This document shows, piece after piece, positions 24,732 through 32,807 of a stretch of DNA of 35,522 bases. The DNA lies in contig JAFYUH010000045.1 of assembly GCA_017549605.1 (NCBI GenBank), positions 1 through 35,522 of the forward strand, written 5' to 3'. The notes under the pieces are model-generated. The model searched no databases. It had not been told where the DNA came from and worked only from the letters and a program-made list of their open reading frames with translations. The DNA is from Bacteroidales bacterium (GTDB lineage: Bacteria; Bacteroidota; Bacteroidia; Bacteroidales; F082). The stretch's first letter is position 1. Each line of letters begins with the position of its first letter. The position numbers were made by a program, and so were the translations under genes.

Positions 24732-26009
24732 TTATAGAAGATTGATGAGTTTTTCCAAATGAATACTATGTGAACCTTTTACCAATATTTTCTTTCCTGA
24801 AATTTCATTCTGGTTTATGTGACAGATGAGTTCGTCAACATTTAAGAATGATTGGAACTCATTGTTGATCTTGTTGAATTCAGTTCCAACGAGAATGACA
24901 TTGCAGAACTCAAGTTCCTTGATGAGATTCAATATTTCCTGATGTTCGTTCAATGACTCGTTTCCGAGTTCTTTCATGTCGCCTAATATTAATAGGTGAT
25001 TGTCGTCGCTTATATTTCTGAAGTTCTTGATGGAGTTGTACATGCTTACAGGATTTGCGTTGTAAGCGTCCATAACGACTTCATTCTTTTCGGTTTTAAT
25101 GAATTGTGAGCGGTTGTTGGTAGGGGAGTAGTTTTCTAAAGCTTTGATTATTAGTTCTTGTTCTATGTTAAATTGGCAGCCCGCTGTTATAGCAGCCATG
25201 ACGTTTTCAAAATTATATTCTCCAACGAGTCTAGTGTTTATTTCTTTACCGTTCCAATTTATTGATAGATATGGATTTGATGATATTATCGTAGCATGAT
25301 AATCTGCATTGTTATCCTTGCCATAACTGATGAAGTTCAAACCTTTAGCGAGATCTTTCAATAACTGGTTGTCGTTGTTGAGAAATACTTTGCCATTATT
25401 GTTTCTAAGATAATCGTACAATTCGTTTTTGGTTTTTACCACACCTTCAAAACTTCCGAAACCTTCTATATGAGCTTTGCCTATGTTTGTTATAATGCCG
25501 AAATTAGGTTGTGCCAATGAACATAGTAATTCTATTTCTTTAGGATGATTGGCTCCCATTTCCACTACAGCAATTTCTGTCTCTGGTCTTATCTGAAGCA
25601 AAGTCAACGGAACACCGAGGTGATTGTTGAAATTACCTTGTGTGTATATTATGTTATATTTCTGAGATAATACAGCTGCAACGAGTTCTTTGGTAGTTGT
25701 TTTGCCGTTAGTGCCGGTGATGCCTATTATAGGAGTGTTGCATTTCTCTCTATGTAATTTCGCTAATTCTTGAAGTGCTGTCAGACTGTCATCGACAATG
25801 AATAGTCGTTCGTGATGAGGAAGGTCTTTTCTGTCAGCGATGACGCATGCTGCAACATTGTCATTTGCAACTTGATAGGCAAAGTCATTGCCGTCGAAAT
25901 GTTCTCCTTTAAGGGCGACGAATACGCATCCTGGTTCAACTTTTCTACTGTCTGTAGTTACTATATATTTTTGAGAATATAGTTGATATATTTTTTCTAT
26001 TGTCTTCAT
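24732..26009 (-). CDS. murF: UDP-N-acetylmuramoyl-tripeptide--D-alanyl-D-alanine ligase
   Basis: Adds D-Ala-D-Ala to the UDP-MurNAc-tripeptide, the last cytoplasmic step of the peptidoglycan precursor. 425 residues. Motifs are TDSRKVEPGCVFVALKGEHFDG, the ATP loop ITGTNGKTTTKELV, YTQGNFNNHLGVPLTLL, AVVEMGANHPKEIELL, ITNIGKAHIEGFGS, GEYNFENVMAAI and MDAYNANPVSM. It follows gldJ after a 59-bp spacer with a terminator, so it needs read-through or its own promoter. A gldJ-murF neighbourhood also occurs in flavobacteria as I recall. Confidence 0.95.
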   Translation of the reverse strand: MKTIEKIYQLYSQKYIVTTDSRKVEPGCVFVALKGEHFDGNDFAYQVANDNVAACVIADRKDLPHHERLFIVDDSLTALQELAKLHREKCNTPIIGITGTNGKTTTKELVAAVLSQKYNIIYTQGNFNNHLGVPLTLLQIRPETEIAVVEMGANHPKEIELLCSLAQPNFGIITNIGKAHIEGFGSFEGVVKTKNELYDYLRNNNGKVFLNNDNQLLKDLAKGLNFISYGKDNNADYHATIISSNPYLSINWNGKEINTRLVGEYNFENVMAAITAGCQFNIEQELIIKALENYSPTNNRSQFIKTEKNEVVMDAYNANPVSMYNSIKNFRNISDDNHLLILGDMKELGNESLNEHQEILNLIKELEFCNVILVGTEFNKINNEFQSFLNVDELICHINQNEISGKKILVKGSHSIHLEKLINLL

Positions 26010-26018
26010 GATTAGACC

Positions 26019-26048
26019 AAAAAAAAGCCGTCTTTTTCATGACGGCTT
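26019..26048 (-). terminator. Rho-independent terminator after gldJ
   Basis: Read on the minus strand, the stem AAGCCGTC / GACGGCTT (8 bp, loop ATGAAAAA) is followed by eight T's. It lies between the gldJ stop and the murF start. Confidence 0.92.
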
Positions 26049-26068
26049 ACATTATATAAAATGATAAT

Positions 26069-27487
26069 TTATTTTGCTAATGCACTGCCAATTTTGTTCA
26101 TGGCACATCTGAACCCAACTGTTGAAGAAGCTTCATCTTCGTTCATGAATCTTCTTATTGAAGGGCTTAAGTAGTATGGACCGTCAGCCCAAGAACCACC
26201 TTTGTAAACACGTGATTTATCAGAGATCAATGTAGTGTTTCCGTAGTCATACATTTGGCTTGTGTATTTTTCAGGAGATTCAGCGCCATTTGTCCAGTCG
26301 TTGCTTTCTTGTATTGTTGATGCGAAGTCGCCATCATTGATATTCAGGTTGTAAGCAGCGTTGCGTAATCTCTTGATAGAATCGTTCATTTCAACATTTT
26401 CCGAGAACAACTCGCTGTTGTAGAGGTTGCCGCGGAATGGGTTTTGGTCGTTGACATCTTCATAAGATAAAGGACGATATACGTCAAGTACCCATTCTGA
26501 TACGTTACCAGCCATATTGTATAAACCGTAGTCGTTTGGCCAGTATGACACTACTGGAGCAGGGAATGTAGCGCCGTCGTTTAAGTTGCCAGCTACGCCC
26601 ATATAGTCACCGTTACCTCTTTTGAAGTTAGCTACGAAAGAACCCATATAATTAGAATCGTCAGATCTTAAACCTTTTGAATTCCATGGATAAACTTTAC
26701 GTTCAGCTACATTTTCGTTTTGAGTGTTACCAATGAGACCTAAAGCTGCGTATTCCCATTCTGCTTCTGTTGGGAGTCTGTATTTAGGAAGAAGAATGCC
26801 ATCTTCCATCTTTACTTTGCGGTTGCCTTCTTGGTTCATTGTTGTGGCTGTACCTGTATAAACTCCAGCTAAATAAGCTTCTGTTGTGAAATGATAGTCT
26901 TTGGTTTGATCGTTGTTGTATGACAGCATGCCAGCATCGATTAATAATTTTTCATTAACTCTGTCTGAACGCCATAATGCATAGTCGTTTGCTTGTTTCC
27001 AGCTTACTCCGACAACTGGATAATCTCTATAAGCAGGGTGACGGAAATAGATCTCGATCATTGGTTCGTTATATGATAATGAATTGCGCCATACTAATGT
27101 GTCAGGAAGCGCGTTTTCTATAACTTGTGGATAATCGACATATACTCTTGTCAACCAGTTGATGTATTCAAGATAATCTAAGTTGCTTACTTCAGTTTGG
27201 TCCATGTAGAATGAAGATACTGTAACCTTTCTAGGATTGTTGTTCCATTCATAGTAAACGTTCTCTAAAGTTGAACCCATTGTAAATGTGCCGCCTTCGA
27301 TAGCAACAAGACCAGGACCTGTGATTTGTTCTTTTAAATCTGTGATATAAAATCCACCATTCTCCGCATCATTGTAGTTCCATCCTGTAGTTCGTGATGA
27401 TGGCTGAGTGCTGCTTGTACATGATACTAACAAAAAGCTTACAAATAACATTGTTAGTAATGAGCTAATACTAATTCCTTTACGCAT
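26069..27487 (-). CDS. gldJ: GldJ-type T9SS/gliding lipoprotein (FGE-sulfatase fold)
   Basis: 472 residues. The lipoprotein signal has Cys23 in SFLLVSC. It is followed by the GldJ-like SSRTTGWNYNDAENGGF and then a formylglycine-generating-enzyme-like domain (about 55-465: VAIEGGTFTMGST, MDQTEVSNLDYLEYINWL, YPVVGVSWKQANDYALWRS, YRLPTEAEWEYAA, MAGNVSEWVLDVY, YKGGSWADGPYYLSPSIRRF, VGFRCAMN). In Flavobacterium johnsoniae GldJ is an outer-membrane lipoprotein needed for gliding and T9SS function; the fold here is structural, not enzymatic. It is divergent from porU, and murF follows; this gldJ/porU/porV arrangement matches the flavobacterial synteny. GldK is the close alternative, but the N-terminal motif and neighbours favour GldJ. 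Confidence 0.85.
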   Translation of the reverse strand: MRKGISISSLLTMLFVSFLLVSCTSSTQPSSRTTGWNYNDAENGGFYITDLKEQITGPGLVAIEGGTFTMGSTLENVYYEWNNNPRKVTVSSFYMDQTEVSNLDYLEYINWLTRVYVDYPQVIENALPDTLVWRNSLSYNEPMIEIYFRHPAYRDYPVVGVSWKQANDYALWRSDRVNEKLLIDAGMLSYNNDQTKDYHFTTEAYLAGVYTGTATTMNQEGNRKVKMEDGILLPKYRLPTEAEWEYAALGLIGNTQNENVAERKVYPWNSKGLRSDDSNYMGSFVANFKRGNGDYMGVAGNLNDGATFPAPVVSYWPNDYGLYNMAGNVSEWVLDVYRPLSYEDVNDQNPFRGNLYNSELFSENVEMNDSIKRLRNAAYNLNINDGDFASTIQESNDWTNGAESPEKYTSQMYDYGNTTLISDKSRVYKGGSWADGPYYLSPSIRRFMNEDEASSTVGFRCAMNKIGSALAK

Positions 27488-27644
27488 TATTTTAATTTTT
27501 AACTATTATCTAAACTGAAAATGTTTTACAATATTGTATTGTCGTGAAAAATCATAAATTTCAGTTTGCAATTATACGGAATTTTTTTGAATTATTTGTA
27601 GAATCTGTATATTTTTAATCATATTTTCTATAATAAAAAATTAG

Positions 27645-27672
27645 TATTTTCGTTAGGCTTTTGGTATATTTG
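27645..27672 (+). promoter_or_regulatory. porU promoter
   Basis: TATATTTG (27665-27672) matches the -7 consensus and lies 15 bp before the porU ATG. The -33 region (27645-27652, TATTTTCG) is only a partial match. The predicted leader is very short. Confidence 0.6.
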
Positions 27673-27687
27673 CAAAATAGTTTTTAA

Positions 27688-30600
27688 ATGATAAAAATGA
27701 ATATAAATAATTGGAATATAAAGTTATACGCCTTATTGCTGATTCTTTGTTTTAGCACTTCTGTTTCAAAGGCGCAAGGTTTTGATTCTTTTTCTGTGCA
27801 GATTGACTGGAGAGGCGTTGAAAATATTAATGTTAATGGTGAAACTATTGAATTTGTCTCGCTTGGTGACGCTTCTTATGATAATTATTTTGATGAAAAA
27901 AATCCTGTATACAGACATGTTTTCCCTATCTATTCCGATGAGGTTGAAGTGGACTTTTATGTGGATAATCTTGTCTGTGAAAGAGTGCCTGAAGACGAAC
28001 TGCTTCTGTTGAAAGAAATAGTTAACGAATCTCCTTCTTATAGTTATTACATAAAATCATCTCGTGATAACCATAGTCTTTGCTTTGAAATAGATCCTTT
28101 TTTTATGGAGGATAATGTCGCAATGCGACTGCTTTCTTGTGATGTTCATTATGCATTGAAAAGCGTGCAGAGAACAAGAAATTATTATTCGGCAGAAAAC
28201 TCGGTGCTTGCTTCTGGAAAGTGGTATATGATGTCATTGGAATCGACTGGTATGTATAAGATAAGTTATTCCGAACTTGAAGCTATGGGAGTTCCTGTGA
28301 AATCTATAAATCCTAAGAATATCAGATTGTATCATAATGGAGGTGGCGTATTGCCTGCGATAAATATAGATGCGCGCCCTGATGATTTGGTGGAAATACC
28401 GATCTATGTCAGTGGGGAAGATGACGGTTCTTTTGACCCAGATGATTACATATTGTTTTATGGAAGAGGTCCTGTGACATTGAAGAATGTTAATGGCGTT
28501 TATGAAAAAGTGACGAATCCTTATTCTGATTATTCTTATGTCTTCCTGACCGCCGACTTGGGTAAAGGAAAACGTATAGAAAATGCAGAAACTGTTGCTG
28601 GAAATCCAGATGTAGTTGTGAATTCATTCCTGGATTTCAATATTGTTGAAGAGGATCTGTATAATCTTAATAATATGGGAGCAACATGGTATTTCGATAA
28701 GTTTGATGCAACATTGACAAGAACGTATTCTTTTGTGTTCCCTAATCTCATTAAAGAAAAGAAGTGTAATCTCTACTCGGAAGTGGCTTCTAGAAATTAT
28801 TCTAGAGCGGAATTTACATATAGGGCAAACGGAACTGCGATATACAAACTTATATCAAGTACTAATGCTGGAGATAACTTGTATGCCAATATGTTAAAGA
28901 CTGGCAATGTGAAGTTTAGCTCCGATAAAGATGTCATAAATATTGAATTGTCTTATTCAAGAACGACATCAAATTCAACAGCCTGGCTTGATTATATAAG
29001 TATCAATGCATGGAGAGAACTGAAGTTTACGGGTAGTATGATGCTTTTCAGAAATCCGGAGTGCTTTAGTGATGAGAAAAAATATCGTTACGAGATAGCT
29101 GATGCCAGCAAGTCATTGAAAGTTTGGGATGTGACGAATCCTACAGAACCAAAGAACCTAAGTCTTCAGTATTCTTCAAACGTGGCGTCTTTCGTCACCA
29201 AAGGCTATGATCAGAATGAATTCATTGCTTTTGACGGAAGTAGCTATAGAACTGCCACATTTATATCAACAGTGGCTAATCAGAATCTTCATTCAAAATA
29301 CGACTTCGATTATTTGATAATCACTCATCCTGATTTTTATTCACAGTCGGTGCGTCTCAAAGAGATACATTCTCGCATTGATGATTTGGAGATAGAGATA
29401 GTGACACCTCAGCAGATTTATAACGAGTTTTCTTGCGGAGCGCAGGATATTACTGCTATCCGTGATTATATTAGGATGATTTACAATAAGTCAGGCAAGA
29501 GACTGAGATACGTTTTGCTTTTTGGTGACGCTTCCTATGATTTTAAAAATAAGAGCGGCAATGTCTGTTTCATACCTTCCTTTGAATCTAAAGTTTCGTG
29601 CTCTGCGGAATGTGTCGTTACTGATGATTACTTCGTGTGCTTAGATGATTACGAGGGTATGATGGATAACACTTCGACTATAGATATTGCTATCGGAAGA
29701 ATGCCTGTTACAACACGTGAAGATGCTTCTGCAATGATTGACAAGATAGAACAATACGTAACAATTAATGATAAGAGCGCAGGACAATGGCGTAAGAATA
29801 TAACATTTGTCGCCGATGACAATGATACTTATTATATGTCTCATGCTGAACAACTGGAACAGATCATAAGAAGAAATGGCGGGGAAGATGTGGATATTGA
29901 TAAAATTTATCTTGACAGTTATCCTCAGATTGCAACATCTAGCGGACAGCGTTCTCCTGAATGCAATGCGGCTATTACCAACCGCGTGGAATTGGGCGCT
30001 TCTATCATTAATTATATAGGTCATGCAGGAGAAGTAGGATGGGCTGCAGAAAGAATATTGACAAATGAAGACATCTTGTCTTGGCGTAACTCACCAAAAC
30101 TTCATATGATGATAACTGCTTCTTGCGAATTCAGCCGTTTCGATGACCATACGAGAACATCGGCTGGAGAATATGTCTTTCTTAATCCTTATGGCGGCGC
30201 AATTGCAATGATGACTACAGCTAGAGTGACTTATGGCTCAAATAGTATAAAACTGATGAAGTTGTTGTATGAGCATCTTTTCGATATGGAAGGTGGAAAA
30301 TATATCACGATGGGTGATGTGTATGTTCATGCAAAGCAGGTGGGTGATCTTAATTCAAAGGTTTATGTGTATTTGGGCGATCCCGCTCTCAGATTGAACT
30401 ATCCTGAAAATACTATAGAAATAACATCAATAAATGATCATGATGTAAATGTCGTAGATACGTTGAAGGCATTGCAGAAAATCAGTATGACAGGCGTGGT
30501 GAATGATGTGTATGGAACGCAGATGTCTGATTTTAATGGTGTGTTACATGTCAATGTATATGATAAGGATGTGACATATAAAACTTATGGAAATGAGACA

Positions 30601-31476
30601 GATGTGATTTCTTTCAAATTGAGAAACAGCGTTATATATACAGGCAAGGCTGAAGTTAAAAACGGAGCGTTTACCGCTGAATTTACATTGCCTAAAGATA
30701 TCAATTATAGTTATGGAAGTGGTTTGATAAGCTTGTATGCAAATAGTGACAAGACTGATGCGCATGGTTCTTATTCTAATATAATAGTAGGTGGCTTGAA
30801 TGAAAATGCGGATACAGATGAGTCAGGTCCTGAAATCAAATTGTATATTGATGACGAGAAGTTCGTTGATGGTTCTATGACAAATGAAAATCCGCTTCTT
30901 TTGGTATATATCAAAGATGAAAATGGCGTCAATACATCTGGTGCGGGTATTGGCCATGATATAACTGCAACAATTTCAGGAGCAACAAATAAGTTTTATA
31001 CACTTAATCAGTTCTATGAAGCTCCTCTTTCAAAAGATGAATACGGTGTGTTGTCGTATAAGTTCTATGGCTTGAATGAAGGAGAACATACACTGACATT
31101 TAAAGTTTGGGATATATACAATAACTCAAGCAACGCTACGATTCGTTTTAATGTGGTAAAAGGTAAAGTGATTGATATAGAAAATATTGTCAACTATCCA
31201 AACCCGATGCATGACAATACGAATTTTACATTTGAACATAATCAGAAAGATAATGAGATAGATGTTGTTATAAAAATTTACGATCTTATGGGCCAATTGG
31301 TTAAGACGATAACAGAACGTCGTTATGGAACAACAGTCAGAATCGATCCTATAAAATGGAATGGCAAATCTGATAGCGGAGCTGCTTTGTCTCCAGGTAT
31401 ATATGTTTATAATGTGACAATTAAAAACGCTCAAAGTGAAGAAACGTCAGGATATTCTAGACTGATAATTAAATAA
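27688..31476 (+). CDS. porU: PorU, T9SS C-terminal signal peptidase/sortase (C25 family)
   Basis: PorU removes the CTD of T9SS cargo at the cell surface and attaches the cargo to anionic lipopolysaccharide. 1262 residues. The signal peptide is about 1-30 (ends SKAQ); ATG 27697 is an alternative start. The gingipain-type catalytic core spans about 540-910 (DYLIITHPDF, RYVLLFGDASYDF, IAIGRMPV, with His779 in INYIGHAGEVGW and Cys813 in ITASCEFSRFDD, both present). An N-terminal beta region precedes it (SGKWYMMSLESTGMYKISY). The end (about 1170-1262) is a CTD-like domain with NYPNPMHDNTNF and GIYVYNVTIKN, as known for PorU. porV follows after 93 bp with its own promoter; gldJ is divergent. The assignment rests on domain plus synteny. 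Confidence 0.93.
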   Translation: MIKMNINNWNIKLYALLLILCFSTSVSKAQGFDSFSVQIDWRGVENINVNGETIEFVSLGDASYDNYFDEKNPVYRHVFPIYSDEVEVDFYVDNLVCERVPEDELLLLKEIVNESPSYSYYIKSSRDNHSLCFEIDPFFMEDNVAMRLLSCDVHYALKSVQRTRNYYSAENSVLASGKWYMMSLESTGMYKISYSELEAMGVPVKSINPKNIRLYHNGGGVLPAINIDARPDDLVEIPIYVSGEDDGSFDPDDYILFYGRGPVTLKNVNGVYEKVTNPYSDYSYVFLTADLGKGKRIENAETVAGNPDVVVNSFLDFNIVEEDLYNLNNMGATWYFDKFDATLTRTYSFVFPNLIKEKKCNLYSEVASRNYSRAEFTYRANGTAIYKLISSTNAGDNLYANMLKTGNVKFSSDKDVINIELSYSRTTSNSTAWLDYISINAWRELKFTGSMMLFRNPECFSDEKKYRYEIADASKSLKVWDVTNPTEPKNLSLQYSSNVASFVTKGYDQNEFIAFDGSSYRTATFISTVANQNLHSKYDFDYLIITHPDFYSQSVRLKEIHSRIDDLEIEIVTPQQIYNEFSCGAQDITAIRDYIRMIYNKSGKRLRYVLLFGDASYDFKNKSGNVCFIPSFESKVSCSAECVVTDDYFVCLDDYEGMMDNTSTIDIAIGRMPVTTREDASAMIDKIEQYVTINDKSAGQWRKNITFVADDNDTYYMSHAEQLEQIIRRNGGEDVDIDKIYLDSYPQIATSSGQRSPECNAAITNRVELGASIINYIGHAGEVGWAAERILTNEDILSWRNSPKLHMMITASCEFSRFDDHTRTSAGEYVFLNPYGGAIAMMTTARVTYGSNSIKLMKLLYEHLFDMEGGKYITMGDVYVHAKQVGDLNSKVYVYLGDPALRLNYPENTIEITSINDHDVNVVDTLKALQKISMTGVVNDVYGTQMSDFNGVLHVNVYDKDVTYKTYGNETDVISFKLRNSVIYTGKAEVKNGAFTAEFTLPKDINYSYGSGLISLYANSDKTDAHGSYSNIIVGGLNENADTDESGPEIKLYIDDEKFVDGSMTNENPLLLVYIKDENGVNTSGAGIGHDITATISGATNKFYTLNQFYEAPLSKDEYGVLSYKFYGLNEGEHTLTFKVWDIYNNSSNATIRFNVVKGKVIDIENIVNYPNPMHDNTNFTFEHNQKDNEIDVVIKIYDLMGQLVKTITERRYGTTVRIDPIKWNGKSDSGAALSPGIYVYNVTIKNAQSEETSGYSRLIIK

Positions 31477-31480
31477 TTAT

Positions 31481-31488
31481 TATCTTTG
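31481..31488 (+). promoter_or_regulatory. porV promoter (-7 element)
   Basis: TATCTTTGC starts 4 bp after the porU stop and is a perfect -7 match. The upstream -33 would fall inside the end of porU and is not obvious. It would give a leader of about 75 nt, so porV may be transcribed independently as well as from porU. Confidence 0.55.
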
Positions 31489-31569
31489 CAAACTTTTTCT
31501 TCAAAATTGAAACAGAAGATGCAATAATAAATTTTCTTACACGTTTATTGAACAATTATTATTAAGAAT

Positions 31570-32793
31570 ATGAAAAAAGTTAGAATTTTTACCTTGTTAT
31601 TTTTGATGCTTTTTGCAGCTTTTGGTCTTAAAGCTCAAAATGGTGTTGACAAAGTCTTAGGACAGAATTTGGAATATAATGTAATATCTACAGCAGTTCC
31701 ATTTATGATGATAGCCCCTGATGCTAGATCTTCAGCTATGGGTGATGTGGGCGTTTCAACATCTCCAGACGTTTATTCAATGCATTGGAACCCTGCAAAA
31801 TATGCATTCATTCAAGATGATTTTTCAGTAGGTTTGGCGTATAGCCCTTGGCTCAGAGAGTTGGTGAATGATATGAATATCGCTTACGTAGGTATGTCAA
31901 AACGTTTAAGTTCTAAATCAACACTTGCAGCAACATTGCGTTATTTCAGTCTTGGTGAACTTATGTTTACAGATGAAGACAATAATACAATAGGTGCATA
32001 TTCACCTAATGAATGGGCAATAGATGTGGCTTATTCTCGTAAGTTGGGTAAATATATCTCTGGAGCTGTAGCAGGCCGTATGATATACTCAAACTTGACA
32101 CAAGGTGTAAAAGACTATTCAAAACCAGCTGTTTCAGTTGCTGCAGACATCGCTGTTTATTATACAAGACCTGTTTATTGGTTCAGCACTATGAATGCTA
32201 ACTTCTCATGGGGCGTGTCTATCAATAACATCGGTTCAAAGATGAATTATAACGAAGCAAATATGGAGAAGGATTTCATTCCTACAAACTTGCGATTAGG
32301 TCCAACATTGAAACTTGATATTGATGACTATAACTCATTGGCATTCTCAATCGATTTGAATAAATTATTGGTTCCAACACCTCCAATTTATGCTACAGAT
32401 CCAGAAACAGGTGCTGTTATCTATGAAAATGGCGAACCAGTTATTGCCGCAGGAAAAAATGATAACGTCGGTCCAATCCAGGGTATGTTCCAATCATTTC
32501 TTGATGCGCCAGGTGGCTTTAGCGAAGAATTGAAAGAGATTACATTAGGACTTGGTGCTGAATATTTATATAATCAAACATTCTCTGTACGTACAGGTTT
32601 CTTCCATGAATCTAAAATGAAAGGTAATCGTCGTTACATGACATTCGGTGCTGGCTTACGTTATAATGTATTTAATATTGACGTTTCTTACCTTGTACCT
32701 GTTAATAATACAGCAACATCTGGTACAAACCCATTGGAAGGAACTCTCCGCTTCAGCTTGACATTCAATCTTGACCAATGGACTGGTAAATAA
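31570..32793 (+). CDS. porV: PorV, T9SS outer-membrane shuttle protein
   Basis: 407 residues with signal peptide 1-24 (ends GLKAQ). An outer-membrane barrel of the FadL-like PorV family follows. Characteristic stretches are FMMIAPDARSSAMGDVGVST, PDVYSMHWNPAKYAF, GLAYSPWLRELVNDMNIAYV, and a C-terminal GFFHESKMKGNRRYMTFGAGLRYNVFNIDVSYLVPV ending LRFSLTFNLDQWTGK. PorV carries CTD cargo from the Sov translocon to PorU. porU is immediately upstream, as in Porphyromonas and Flavobacterium. The stop is only 14 bp from the stop of the convergent C25 peptidase gene, with no terminator between them. Confidence 0.95.
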   Translation: MKKVRIFTLLFLMLFAAFGLKAQNGVDKVLGQNLEYNVISTAVPFMMIAPDARSSAMGDVGVSTSPDVYSMHWNPAKYAFIQDDFSVGLAYSPWLRELVNDMNIAYVGMSKRLSSKSTLAATLRYFSLGELMFTDEDNNTIGAYSPNEWAIDVAYSRKLGKYISGAVAGRMIYSNLTQGVKDYSKPAVSVAADIAVYYTRPVYWFSTMNANFSWGVSINNIGSKMNYNEANMEKDFIPTNLRLGPTLKLDIDDYNSLAFSIDLNKLLVPTPPIYATDPETGAVIYENGEPVIAAGKNDNVGPIQGMFQSFLDAPGGFSEELKEITLGLGAEYLYNQTFSVRTGFFHESKMKGNRRYMTFGAGLRYNVFNIDVSYLVPVNNTATSGTNPLEGTLRFSLTFNLDQWTGK

Positions 32794-32807
32794 TATTAGT
32801 CACAGAT

